Assembly (NCBI GenBank): GCA_914767885.1
Contig: CAJZBQ010000032.1
Location: forward strand, 806,001 to 870,000
Direction of reading: 5' to 3'
DNA length: 64,000 bases
From: Blepharisma stoltei
Lineage: Eukaryota > Ciliophora > Heterotrichea > Heterotrichida > Blepharismidae
The notes under the pieces were generated by a model. The model was not told where the DNA came from. It worked only from the letters and a program-made list of their open reading frames with translations, and did not search any database. Position numbers and translations under genes: made by a program. Below are positions 51,673 through 63,017 of this stretch, in pieces. How positions within the stretch are numbered: position 1 is the first letter of the stretch; each line of letters begins with the position of its first letter.

Positions 51673-54353
51673 ATGGACTACTTCAACCAAGCTCATATAC
51701 AGCAGAGCAGTGAAGAATCTCACGAGCTTTGACCTCCACTTAGTGCTAAAGACCGTGTCAATGAAGTCAAAATTTTGAAAGCTGGAATTACAATTAAAAA
51801 TATTTTCTTTCGACGCTTATCAAGACGAGAAGCTTTTGCGAAATGAAAAGAAACAAGAACATCATACTGGTTCCAGAAGTTTAAATCAATGCTTGATGAA
51901 ATCTCGAAAGAGCGTGATAGCTTGATGCAGGAAAATAGAGATCTCTTTTTAGCGTTAAAAAATGAAGATAGCTCTAGTTCAGAAGAAAATAATACTCATA
52001 AATCGGAAAGAATTTCTTTGGAACTGCCAAATATAGAAACTAATACAGTTCAAGAACTTTTTTCGGAGCTAGAACAGTTTATGGGGATTTTAAAACAAAA
52101 GAAATTTGTGCTGGATAGAGAATGGGTTAGGCTTAAAGAGGAGAAAGCAAAACGCTCGAGTAGAAGAAGGACAGAAAAAGATGATTTACAGCATAATTTA
52201 TGAATTCCTGAGGAGAAGCTCTTTATATAATTTTTCTTACTCCCCCCCCTCCGGGAGTGAACAAAACCATTAGAAAAATCCCTATTTTTTGCCCAAAAAC
52301 CCACCCTCCGTGAGTGAACAAAAACTTTTTTAATAGAAAAATTTTTTATGGAAAAAAAAATTTTGATATATAAATGATAATTAGTATAATGAAATCTAGA
52401 GCTAATTCTGTTTAATTTTAAACGAATTGCTTTTTAAAACATAAATTTTATAAATTAAATTAATATTTGCTTTCCAATTTTTTGTGAATTAGGATTTTTT
52501 TAAATTTCGAAAAAAAATATTTTTTATAAAATTTATATATAAATATTTTTAAAAAAAAAAAAATTAACCCCCCTCCGTGAGTGAACAAAATTTTTTTGTT
52601 CACTCACGGAGGGGGGGGGAGTTAAATAAATGTTTTTTTTTTATTTTCAGGGGAAAAACACATTATTTTAGAAAAATATAAGGTTTTTTTTATAATAAAT
52701 GGACTGATACAGCATATACACCAAATTAATGAAAGCATTGAAGCTCATGAAAGAAAACTGACTGAGAACTTAATGAATTACTCAATGAAATTAGAACGGC
52801 AAAGATCACATGAAGATGATGTAGAAAGAGGCCACTTCCCCACAAAATCAGCCCAATTCCAAAGCCCATCCAAGCTAAGCGAAAATCTAGACAAATTCAA
52901 AAGCAGCCTATTTCGTGGCTCAGACCCAACAGATTTCTGGGCAAGTGCTCCAAAAACAGATATTAATGAAAAATTAAAAACTCTTGAACAAGAGCTAATT
53001 AAAGAGCAGCAAAAACAAAAAGCCAACCGAGACAGACTTCAGCAAGAATATCAATTATTAGCACGAGAAAAAAAAGAAATCAAAGTAAAAGAGGAAGAAT
53101 TAAAGGAATATCAAAGCTTTTTAGAAAGAGAAGGAAAACACATTCAAAAAAGCTGGCTTGAGCTCAGCCAACTAGCTGATTCTTTAGAAACTAAACAAGG
53201 AGCGAAGCTGAAATGTTTGGCTGATAAAAGATGCCAAAGCTGGGACTGTTTTTCTAGTAAGCTATCAGAATCTAGCTTTATTCAGCTTGAAGAAGGAGGA
53301 ATTAACAACAAAGGATGAGATGAAAATATTTCCCCAAAAGAAAACGAAATTTTTGTGACTGACCAAGTAATTCCTAAAGACTATTTTTTCACTGAATCGG
53401 TGTCAAAAATTGATCCTATTCATGATATTAAAATTGAGCCTGATGAAAGCTTTTCCCCTTATAAGCCTCTTCATTTTGAAATTACTCAATCTAAAAACAG
53501 CACTATTACTGGATTTTTGAAACAAATAAAAAATGATCTTCTGATACAATGAATAAAATATTCTCAAAAATCAAATTATCGAATTGCGTTTTATTTATGA
53601 AAATATAATTGTTTAAAAGATAAAAATGAAAGCCCAAGAGAAGTTTTGTTAGATATATTATGACTAAAACGACGCAAAGAGCTTAAGGCACAAGGACTGC
53701 TTACTATTGTAAAAAATATTTAGGAAAATTACAGTAAAAAACGAAGAGAATTCGAAACTAGTGCTTTTGCAAAAAAACAAAAAAAATTATTCCAAACCCA
53801 TACCCTTCGAGTTCTAAAAGCTACCACAAGGCATTGGAGGCAGAGGATTTTATTTTTGATTAAAAAATACCTTTACAAATGATTCTCAAACTCACTTTCC
53901 AATAAATCCAGTGAGCTTTGTGTGACGTTAAAAAATATCCCTCCTTCTAATCCGCCTCAAAACCAGGTTTTAAGTGTCACTACTTTAAGGGCAGATTTAT
54001 CAAACAGCTCTGTATTTGATTTAAGTGCTATCACTTTACATGAAAAAAATGTCGGGATTATTAAATTTATCTGCTTTTTGTCAAAAATTCAAGGAAAGCA
54101 AGAAAGAAATATAAATATAAGATTCAATAAATGGAATGCTTCAACAAAGAAAAAAAGCTTTGAGAATATGAAATCGGTACTTAAAGAGTTCGAAAATAGG
54201 ATATCAACATTGAAAATTCAAGATACTGCATTTAGAACTGAAATTATTATACAGCAGAAAAAGCTTGAATCTAAGCTCTCACAAATGAAAACTGTGCTGA
54301 AAAATTTGGCAGCTTGCAGTTCAACAAATAATTCCAATGCAAAAATTCAATAA
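51673..54353 (+). CDS. Large coiled-coil protein with Trp-containing basic helices; one IES, one intron
   Basis: ATG 51673. Joining 51673-52227, 52695-53708 and 53724-54353 gives 732 aa in one frame. Two coiled coils are visible (about residues 70-175: KSMLDEISKERDSLMQENRD, and 250-345: EKLKTLEQELIKEQQKQKAN). Helices with a spaced Trp, such as RRLSRREAFAKWKETRTSYW, RIAFYLWKYNCLKD and KATTRHWRQRILFLIKKYLY, recall the Sfi1 or IQ-like repeats of centrin-binding basal-body proteins (inference only). The 467-bp IES carries MITE copy D. Confidence 0.7.
52226..52692. mobile_element. TA-bounded IES (467 bp) containing MITE copy D
   Basis: TA at 52226-52227 and 52693-52694. Removing only the MITE would not restore the frame: a TAA at 52228-52230 lies outside it. 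Removing 467 bases (2 mod 3) joins PEEKLFI to INGLIQHIHQINESIE in frame. Confidence 0.65.
52240..52621. mobile_element. MITE copy D (382 bp), TTA target duplication, opposite orientation
   Basis: Same family as A and B but reversed: the hairpin end GTGAGTGAACAAAA... lies on the right (52570-52613). TTA flanks it at 52237-52239 and 52622-52624. Interior text is complementary to copies A and B. Confidence 0.85.
53709..53723 (+). other. 15-nt spliceosomal intron
   Basis: GTAAAAAATATTTAG removes an in-frame TAG and joins QGLLTI to ENYSKKRREFETSA. Confidence 0.75.
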
Positions 54354-54693
54354 TTATGTTTTAATTTATAATTTGCTATTTTTTTATAAATTCATTTACA
54401 ATTTAAAATGGCAGTTCATCCCAGTGAAGAGAATCTTTGATATTTGAAGGTTTATCAAAAATAGATTCATCCGCAGGAATTGATGAGAAACCTGTTCAAT
54501 ATCCTTTCTGCTTAAAAGTTTATGATTAAGGAGAAATTAAAAAAATATTAAAATATTTTTGAATGTTACAGTAAATTTTAGCTTCCAATCATGAAAATTT
54601 TTAGAGCTTGTAACACTAAATTAATATCTTTATTTAAATTAGCACATATTTAAATTTCATTACTCTAATAAAAATTATAAATAAAAAAAATTT
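54354..54693. other. Intergenic, 5' flank of the tandem array
   Basis: The part from about 54450 to 54693 is repeated, imperfectly, in front of the third copy (57200-57444): AGGAATTGAT, ATATCCT, TTTATGATTAA, CCAAT..AT and the AT-rich stretch before ATG. So the duplicated unit includes a few hundred bases of upstream DNA, presumably the promoter. Confidence 0.55.
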
Positions 54694-55389
54694 ATGAAAA
54701 TCTATATAGAGCTGATTAAAAGAATTGAAGAAGGAAACAGCTTAGAAATAGCTGCCAAAAATTTAAAGCCTAAGCTTGTCCACATTATTGAGACAATTAA
54801 ACAAGAAATTGATTTATTAAAGCAACAAGAAATTTTGCTTCAGATAGCTTGTAACCACTACGATGGATTAGCTCAGAAATTTCCAGATAGAGTGAGTTTC
54901 TTAAATGATGTCTCTAGAGCTGACATGTGTGAGGTTCGTTCATTAGCCCAACCTCATATGCTTGTCCAAATGGTAGCTGAGGGAGTCGGCATTCTACTGA
55001 ATGAAAAAGAAAAATGAAATTCTTTTTATCAAAAGCTTCCTAATGGAGTATCAGCTTTATTGGATGTTGAATATAATCAACTTTCTGAGCAAATCCTATA
55101 TGATTTAGGAACGATTGTTAATGCCTATAGAAATAACACCAGGGCTTTTTATATGGTATCTAGAGCTACAGCAAAATTATTCTGCTTTTTATTAGCTACT
55201 TATGACTTAGCAATTACAATTAGAGATAATTTCCCACAGTTTACAAGCTTCAAAGATATTGATAGACTTGCAAGAAAAGAGCTTTTTGAATATAGCAACT
55301 TGGAAGCTGTTAGAAATAAAATAAAGAATAAAGAAATGGAGTTAGATTTATTGATACAATCGGACTTAAAGTTATCCAAAATATTATAG
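54694..55389 (+). CDS. Tandem-array protein, copy 1 (231 aa), unknown family
   Basis: ATG 54694 to TAG 55387-55389 with one TGA Trp (EKEKWNSFYQ). Mostly alpha-helical: helix-rich N-terminal half with LKPKLVHIIETIKQEIDLL, LKQQEILLQIACNHYDGLAQ, FPDRVSFLNDVSR, then VAEGVGILLNEKEK; second half LLDVEYNQLSEQILYDLGTI, VNAYRNNTRAFYM, LLATYDLAITIRDNFPQF, FKDIDRLARKELFEYSNLEA and a coiled tail. No signal peptide, membrane helix or catalytic motif. I do not recognise the family. The array is the local expansion of this one gene. Confidence 0.75.
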
Positions 55390-55740
55390 AAGTATAAAAC
55401 TATTTTTTTTAAATTAATAAAATAGCAGATGCTACTCTTATTCTCTGATAATCATATTAATATAAGCAGCAGTTCATCTAATAAACTTAACTCACTTACC
55501 TTCTAAATTTTACTTTTTCAGCATGTCCGATATACTCCATGCTTAAAGTTTTATTATTGATAAGAAATCGAAAAGCAAAATATTTTTGAATACTACAGCT
55601 ATTTTGCAATTTTAAAAAACCGTAGAGCGCTTCCAATTATCAAGAGACTTTAGATCTCATAACATTAAATTAATATCTTTATTGAAATTAATATATTTAA
55701 ATTCATTATTCTAATAAAAATTATAAATAAAATAAATATT

Positions 55741-56429
55741 ATGAAAATCTATTCAGAGCTGATTAAAAGAATTGAAGAAGGAAACAGCTTAGAAATAGCT
55801 GTCAAAAATTTAAAACTTAAGTTTGTCCACCTCATTGATACAACTAAACAAGAAATTGATCTATTAAAGCAACAAGAGACTTTGCTTCAGATAGCTTGTA
55901 ACGATTAGCTCAGAATTTTCCAGACAGAGTGGGTTTCTTCAATGATGCCTTTAGAGCTTCCAAATACAGGTATGAGAGGTTTACATTTGTTAGACCTCCA
56001 ATGTCATTCCAAATTTTAGCTGAAGGAGTCTGCATTCTACTAAATGAAAAAGAAAAATGAAATACAATTGGTGGAAAGCTTCAAAGAGTATCAGCTTTAT
56101 TGGATGTAGAATATAATCAACTTTCTGAGAAAATCCTATATGATTTAGGAACAATTGTTAATGCCAATAGAAATAACATCAGTGCTTTTGATATGGTATC
56201 TACAACTGTAGCAAACTTATTCTGCTTTTTATTGACTACTTATGACTGAGCAATTACAATTAGAGATGATTTCCCACAATTTGCAAGCTTTAAAGATATT
56301 GATAGACTTGTGAAGAAAGAATGTTTTGAGTATAGCAACTTGAAAGCTGTTAGAAATAAAATAAAGAATAAAGAAATAGAGTTAGATTTATTGATACAAT
56401 GGGACTTAAAGTTATTCAAAGTATTATAG
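55741..56429 (+). pseudogene. Tandem-array copy 2, frameshifted
   Basis: Starts MKIYSELIKRIEEGNSLEIA like the others, but about 11 bases are missing after CTTGTAAC (about 55900), so the frame meets TAG at 55907-55909. The rest is still alignable to the end (DLKLFKVL), with a further TGA Trp. Removing a TA-bounded segment does not repair it, so I call it a pseudogene. Confidence 0.7.
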
Positions 56430-57444
56430 AAGTTTAAAACTTTTTTAATAAATTAATAAAATAGTATATATTTCTAATATCTTCTGATACTTATATTAAT
56501 ACAAGCATCAGTCCATCTTATAAAATTTATTTGATTAAGTGTTTAATTCATCACTTAACTTCTAAATTTTATATTTTGCAAGTCAACCCTGATTGGACAA
56601 TGTTTTGATAGGGTTGGGATCAGCCAAAGTTAGAACACTGTCACCAGAGGAAGTCTGTTGGAACTTAGAATGATCTCAAGTAGAAATGTATTGTTGACTT
56701 AGGCACAGAAAAACAAGTAGAGTCCTTTCTTTTCTTTAAGGGTCTCGCTCATCACGAACTCTAAGACGTAAATTTATGCTTTAAATGTCTCCCTCCCAGA
56801 AGCAGGCAGGAATGCACGTGATGTCATTTAGGCAATTGCCTCTCTACCTTCTCCACTACAAAAGAAATTTTTTGGTCTTTTTGGGAAGATAAAGCGTCGA
56901 GTGTAGTGATTTTCTAGAGATAAATAGAAAATAATTAATTGCATATTGCCCATTATTGCAGAGTTAGCCTTAATTAATTTTCTTTTCTTCTTGCTTTCCA
57001 GCTAAATCGAGTATTTTTTGGGGCAAGTGAATTGAGTAGAATGCTTCTGATTCATTTTCCTCTTTCACACTAAACTGATTTTTGAAAAAAAATACGCCAA
57101 AAAACAATAGTCGTTATAATATAGGCGTCTTGTGAAGGAACCTTTTCATTTTGATATTATCCAAAAATAGTCCCTGAGCTTGAACAGCATCAAATACAAG
57201 TTGATTGCTGATATTTGAATAAATTTCCTAGGATAATATAAATTCTTCTCTTCTTCTACTCCATTCAGTGCAGGAATTGATTAGAAAGCCTGTCCAATAT
57301 CCTCCATGCGTAAAAATTTATGATTAAAAAGAAAAGCCATTGAGAGTTTCCAATTATCAAGAGATTTTAGAGCAAATAGGTTCTATATTTAAATAATATA
57401 TATAAATTCATTACTCTAATAAAAATTATAAATAAAAAAAAAAT
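56430..57444. other. Spacer with a G+C-richer island (about 56585-56890)
   Basis: No gene. The island (from about AGTCAACCCTGATTGG to CTTTTTGGGAAG) contrasts with the AT-rich flanks and resembles in composition the inserts with long direct repeats. The last 250 bases are a copy of the 5' flank of array copy 1. Confidence 0.5.
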
Positions 57445-58140
57445 ATGAAAATCTATTCAGAGCTAATTAAAGGCATTGAAGAAGGAAACAGCTTAGAAAT
57501 AGCTGCCCAAAATTTAAAGCCTAAGCTTGTCCACATTATTGAAACAACTAAACAAGAAATTGATTTATTAAAGCAACAAGAAATTTTGCTTCAGATAGCT
57601 TGTAACCATTACGATGGATTATCTCAGAAATTTCCAGATAGAGTGAGTTTCTTAAATGATGTCTCTAGAGCTGACATGTGTGAGGCTCGTTCATATTCCA
57701 GACCTCCAATGCTTGTCCAAATTGTAGCTGAAGGAGTCGGCATTTTATTGAATGAAAAAGAAAAATGAAATACTTTTTACCAAAAGCTTCCTTATGGAGT
57801 ATCAGTTTTATTGGATGTTGAATATAATCAACTTTCTGAGAAAATCCTATATGATTTAGGAACAATTGTTAATGCTTATCGAAATAACACCAGAGCTTTT
57901 GATATGGTATCTAGAGCTGCAGCAAGATTATTCTGTTTTTTATTGGCTACTTATGACTGAGCGATTGCAATTAGAGACTATTTCCCACAGTTTACAAGCT
58001 TCAAAGATATTGATAGACTTGTAAGAAAAGAGTTTTTTGAATATAGCAACTTGGAAGCTGTTAGAAATAAAATAAAGAATAAAGAAATAGAGTTAGATTT
58101 ATTGACACAATCAGACTTAACGTTATTGAAGATATTTTAG
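57445..58140 (+). CDS. Tandem-array protein, copy 3 (231 aa)
   Basis: ATG 57445 to TAG 58138-58140, two TGA Trp codons (EKEKWNTFYQ, TYDWAIAIRD). Nearly identical to copy 1 in the first 110 residues, with changes clustered around RSYSRPPMLVQIVAEG and in the tail LDLLTQSDLTLLKIF. Intact and the same length as copy 1. Copies 1 to 4 form one subgroup (KIYSELIK start), copies 5 to 7 another (MLINMNIYSEL start). Confidence 0.75.
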
Positions 58141-58452
58141 AAGTATAAAACTTTTTAATAAATTAATAAAATATTATATGCTACTAATATATTTTGTAAA
58201 TATGTTTTTGTCAATAATCTGCAGTTATGAGCTCTTATGATTTTTGAACGAAAAAGAAATTTTGCAAAATCTAGAAGATTTTAAATTCTTAAAATAATTT
58301 TGAATACTACAATTATTTTGCAGTTATATAACAAACGAGAAAGATTCCAATTATCAAGAGATTTTAGAGCTCATAACATTAAATTAGTATCTTTATTTAA
58401 ATCAACACATATAAAATTTCATTACTATAAAATCATAAATAAAATAAATATC

Positions 58453-59151
58453 ATGAAAATCTATTCAGAGCTGATTAAAAGAATTGAAGAAGGAAAGAGC
58501 TTAGAAAAAGTCGCCAAAAATTTAAAGCCTAAACTTGTCCACCTCATTGAGATAAATAAACAAGAAATTGATCTATTAAAGCAACAAGAGATTTTGCTTC
58601 AGATAGCTTGTAACCACTACAATGAGTTAGCTTATAATTTTCCAGATAGAGTGGGTTTCTTAAATGATATCTCTAGAATTGACATGCATGAGATTTATTC
58701 ATATTCCCGACTTCCAATACTTGTCCGCATGGTAGCTGAAGGAATCAGCATTCTACTTAATGAAAAAGAAAGATGAAATATTTTTTATAAAAACCTTAAT
58801 TATGATGGATTATCAGTTTTATTGGATGTTGAGTATGATCAACTTTCTAAGCAAATCCTATATGATTTAGGAACTATTGTTAATACCAATCGAAATAATA
58901 TCAACACAATTTATATGATATCTGTAGCTGCAGCAAGATTATTCCACTTTTTATTAACAACTTATGACTGAGCGATTACAATCAGAGATAATTTCCCACA
59001 GTTTTCAAACTTCAAAGATATTGATAGACTTGTAAGAAAAGAGATTTTTGAATATAGCAACTTGGAAGCTGTTAGAAATAAAATAAAGAATAAAGAAATA
59101 GAGTTAGATTTATTGATACAATTAGACTTAAAGTTATTTAATCTATTTTAG
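58453..59151 (+). CDS. Tandem-array protein, copy 4 (232 aa)
   Basis: ATG 58453 to TAG 59149-59151; the frame is open upstream to 58300, but ATG 58453 aligns with the starts of the other copies. Two TGA Trp codons. More diverged than copies 1 and 3 (YNELAYNFPDRVGFLNDISR, VNTNRNNINTIYMISVAAAR) while keeping LKQQEILLQIACNHY and FKDIDRLVRKEIFEYSNLEA. Intact. Confidence 0.73.
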
Positions 59152-59693
59152 AATTATAAATTTTTTTTTTTAAAAATTAATAAAATATTATATACTCTAA
59201 AAGAGCGTCGAAATACTTCCTCCCAGGTATTCATAAGCACTTGGTGCTTCAAATACCATGGTGGAATATTTGAGTTTCACTATCCATCTGTAATGCTTTC
59301 TAGGCCTGACCAGAACTTGGCTCACCATCTGCATTTTGGCTCCAAGTGCATAATTTAAAAAGATGAATTATCTTCCAGAATCAATAAACGTTTTACAGAT
59401 ATTAATTGCAGCTCTGATTGCCTTTCTTCATAATTTTATATATTATGTATCTCTACTAAAGTGGAAAACTAATTAAACAATTTAATATTTAAACTACAAT
59501 GAGCTGTGATGTCAAACATTAATTAAAAGCTGATAATTTAATTTTAAAAATACAAAGTCGAACAAATTCTAAGCCAGAAGTAATTTATACACTTCATTTC
59601 TCCAAGCAGTAATGAGTTTAGATTTTATTGGTCGCCTATATAAAACTAAAATATTTTATTAAAGTTATTTTACATATAACTATGCTAATAAAT
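59152..59693. other. Spacer between array copies 4 and 5, with a small G+C-richer patch (about 59200-59360)
   Basis: No gene. From about 59380 the text (TTTATATATTATGT, AAAATGGAAAAC-like, ACTACAATGAGCTGTGATG) is repeated in front of copies 6 and partly 7, so it is the 5' flank of the second subgroup. Confidence 0.5.
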
Positions 59694-60397
59694 ATGAATA
59701 TTTATTCAGAGTTCATTAAAGCTATTGAGCAAGGCACCAGCTTTGAAGTAGCCGCAGCCAATCTCAAGCCTAAACTTATCCACCTTATTGAGACTACTAA
59801 ACAAGAAATTAATTTATTAAAGCAGCAAGAAATTCTGTTGCAGACAGCTTGCAACTACTATAATGATTTAGCTCAGAATTTTCCAGATAGAACAGGCTTT
59901 TTAAAAATTTTTGATAGAATAGAATTGTTGGAGCTTGGTTCATTTTCCTGGCCACACCCTATTATCCCTGTAGCAGAAGGCATCAGCACAATTCTAAATG
60001 AACACGGAATTTTTATGAAAAACTAATTAATCCTTTGCTACCTTCTTTAATGAATGTTGATTATAATGATATTTCTGAGCAAATCCTACAGGATTTAGGA
60101 CTAATTGTGAATTCCAATCGAAATAATATTAATCAGATATACAGCATGTATAGAGGTGCTGGGAGATTATTTAGCTGGCTAGTAACTACTTATGATTGAG
60201 CTATTACAATTAGAGACCATTTCCCAAAATTTTCAAATTTTAAAGAAATTGATAGACTGATAAAAAAAGATTTCTTAGAATATAGCTCCTTATGCGCAGT
60301 CATTAATTCAATAAAAAATAGAGAAAAAGAACTAGAATTATTAGAAAATGCTGATCTTCTAATTACAGATATTAATCACAACACTAATTTGCCTTAA
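59694..60397 (+). pseudogene. Tandem-array copy 5, probably broken by a small deletion
   Basis: Reads MNIYSEFIKAIEQGTSFEVA to ISTILNEHGIFMKN and TAA 60024-60026; the second half (SLMNVDYNDISEQILQDLGL ... NHNTNLP, TAA 60395-60397) is in another phase. Compared with copy 6, about 13 bases are missing after AATGAA near 60000, which explains the shift. No TA-bounded segment repairs it. Could be a sequencing error, but more likely a decayed copy. Confidence 0.6.
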
Positions 60398-60679
60398 TTC
60401 ATAATTTTATATATTAGTGTTATTATTCTGGAATTTTTTACTAAAATGGAAAATCGTTAAATAATTTAATATTTAAACTACAATGAGCTGTGATGCTAAA
60501 CATTAACTAAAAACTGATAATTTAATTTTAAAAATGCAAAACCTATCACACTCTAAACCAAAAGTAATTAAAAAACTTAAAAACTATTACACTTCATGAC
60601 TCCAAGCAATAAGAATTTAGATTTTATTGACTGATCCCTGTAAAACTAAAATTTTGATTAAGTATTTTACTTAGAACTA

Positions 60680-61399
60680 ATGCTAATAAATATGAATATT
60701 TATTCAGAGCTAATAAAAGCTGTTGAGCAAGGTACCAATTTTGAAGTAGCCGCAATCAATCTCAAGTCTAAAATTATCCATCTTATTGAGACTACTAAAC
60801 AAGAAATTAATTTATTAAAACAGCAAGAAATTCTGCTGCAGACAGCTTGTAACTACTATAATCGTTTAGCTCAGAATTTTCCAGATAGAATAGGTTTCTT
60901 ACAAAATATATCTCTTAGAGACATGGTGGAGCTTCGCACATATGCCCGGCCTCACCCTATTATCATCCCTGTAGTAGAAGGAATTAGCATAATTCTAAAT
61001 GAAAAGGAAAAATGAGTGAATTTTTGTCAAAAATTAAATTTCAACTGACTACCTTATTTAATGAATATTGATCATAATGCACTTTCTGAGCAAACCCTAC
61101 AGGATTTAGGACTAATTGTAAATGCAAATCGAGATAATATTAGTCAGATTTACATGATGTCAAGAGCTGCTGGGGAATTATTTCGCTGGCTAGTAACTAC
61201 TTATGATTGAGCTATTATAATTAGAGATCATTTCACACAGTTTTCAAATTTTAAAGAAGTTGATAGACTAGTAGAAAAAGATTTCTTAGAATATAGCTCT
61301 TTATGTGCAGTCATTAATTCCATAAAAAATAAAGAAAAAGAGCTAGATTTATTAGAAAATATTGAGCTCCCAAGGATTAATAAAATTTTAGGACTATAA
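60680..61399 (+). CDS. Tandem-array protein, copy 6 (235-239 aa)
   Basis: ATG 60680 (MLINMNIYSEL) or ATG 60692; TAA 61397-61399. Three TGA Trp codons (KEKWVNFCQ, NFNWLPYLM, TYDWAIIIRD). Conserved core LKQQEILLQTACNYYNRLAQ and FKEVDRLVEKDFLEYSSLCA. The only intact member of the second subgroup. No recognised domain. Confidence 0.72.
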
Positions 61400-61827
61400 A
61401 TTTATATTATCTTAAATTAAGACAGCGTTTATTATATTTTATTATCCTCCTCTCTTATATACAGCACAAAGTACTTGAGGTTAGCTCATATTCCATCCAC
61501 TCTTGGTAGAAATAAGAAACACTACATTTGTATTTTTTGGCTGCATATTCATATAAGTTTATAGGATTAGTACTTAGATATTGTTGCGACTACATTGTTA
61601 CGTATTTGGGTACTCATTATAGCTCTTCCAATAAAAAACATTTTCAAAAATTTGACGTAAATACGCTCTATCCGATAATTAATTTTTAAAATACAAAATC
61701 GAACACACTCTAAGCCGTAAGTAATTTATAAACCTCAAAATTACTACACTTCATTTCTCCAAGCAGTAAAGAAGTTAGATTTTCTCTAAAAACTAAAATT
61801 TTTATAAGGTTATTTCACTTAAAACTA
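61400..61827. repeat. Spacer carrying a duplicated 3' end of the convergent gene
   Basis: 61400-61470 matches 62976-63050: same TATATTATCTTA, TAAGACAGCGT, TATATTTTATTATCCTCCTCT. In the second place this DNA is the 3' end of the minus-strand gene at 63018; here only the end remains. So the duplicated unit ran past the array gene into its convergent neighbour. A G+C-richer patch lies at about 61450-61600. Confidence 0.6.
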
Positions 61828-62975
61828 ATGCTAATAAATATGAATATTCATTCAGAGCTCATTAAATCTATTGAGCAAGGTAACAGCTTAGAAGCAACCG
61901 CAGTCAATCTCAAGTCTAAACTTATCCACCTTATTAAGACTACTAAACAAGAAATTAATTTATTAAAACAGCAAGAAATTCTCTTGCACACAGCTTGTAA
62001 CTACCTCATGATTTAGCTCAGAATTTTCCAGATCGAAGGGATTTCTTAAAACATTTTGAGAGTAAAGACATGGGAGAACTTCGCCCATATTCCCGACTTC
62101 ACACTCTTCTTATCCCTGTAGCAGAAGGCATGAGCACAATTCTAAAAGGAAAGGAAAAATGATATAATTTTTCTCAAAGATTAAAGGTACCTGTGATACC
62201 TTATTTAATGAATATTGATCATAATGCACTTTCTGCGCAAACCCTACAGGAAATAGGACTAATTGTAAATGCAAATCGAAATAATATTAATCAAATGTGA
62301 GGGTTATCACTAGCTGCTAGGGGATTATTTGGCTGGCTAGCAACTACTTATGATTGATCTATTACAATTAGAGATCGTTTCCCACAGTTTTCAAATTTTA
62401 AAGAAGTTGATAAACTGGTAGAAAAAGATTTCTTAGAATATAGCTCTTTATGCACAGTCATTATATGCATTAAAATAGCATGGTGAGCCAGCTTTCCTTC
62501 TTAGCACCTGAAGCCAGTAAATTTATTAGGAAAGCAGCGACCTTGTGGATGGACAGCATTATAGAAATCTGTATTAGCCTAGATTTTTTTTGCATGATCG
62601 AGAGAAGCGTTCGGATTAGCCGATGCACACTCACATATAATCAAGGTTAACCAGAAAACTTGATTTTTTGAATTTTTTGGAAAAGGCAGGCACCTGTGAT
62701 GAACAGCATGGTGAGTCATTGTCTCTTACTCTCAGATAGAGAGTGCAAGCCCTCGTACGTGAGGTGCAACAAAGTGAAAGACAGTATCCTGGTAAACAAG
62801 CAGTGGAGCGTATACGGAGGCGAGTAGTGACCTGCGGGCCTACAATAAATTTTTCTATAAGTAATTTAAGTTTAAGTTAGAAGCAGTCGTTAATTCCATA
62901 CAAAATAAAGAAAAAGAGCTAGATTTATTAGAAAATTATGAGCTTCCAAGAATTAATAAACTTTTAGGACTATAA
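61828..62975 (+). pseudogene. Tandem-array copy 7, frameshifted and interrupted
   Basis: Starts MLINMNIHSELIKSIEQGNS, but a one-base loss near 62005 (compare copy 6) ends the frame at 62016. The remainder is alignable to RINKLLGL and TAA 62973-62975, with a 428-bp insert at 62455-62891. The insert alone would be removable, the frameshift not, so the copy is dead. Confidence 0.7.
62455..62891. mobile_element. 428-bp insert flanked by a 9-bp imperfect direct repeat
   Basis: CAGTCATTA at 62455-62463 and CAGTCGTTA at 62883-62891. Comparison with copies 5 and 6 shows that the uninterrupted text is GCAGTCATTAATTC, so the limits are set by paralogue comparison rather than by frame alone. The insert is G+C-rich and non-coding. 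Confidence 0.65.
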
Positions 62976-63017
62976 ACTTATATTATCTTAGATTAAGACA
63001 GCGTATATTATATTTTA

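Noticed and set aside
59694-60397. Array copy 5 as an intact gene with an IES
   Set aside because: Comparison with copy 6 shows missing bases, not extra ones, so removal of DNA cannot repair the frame.
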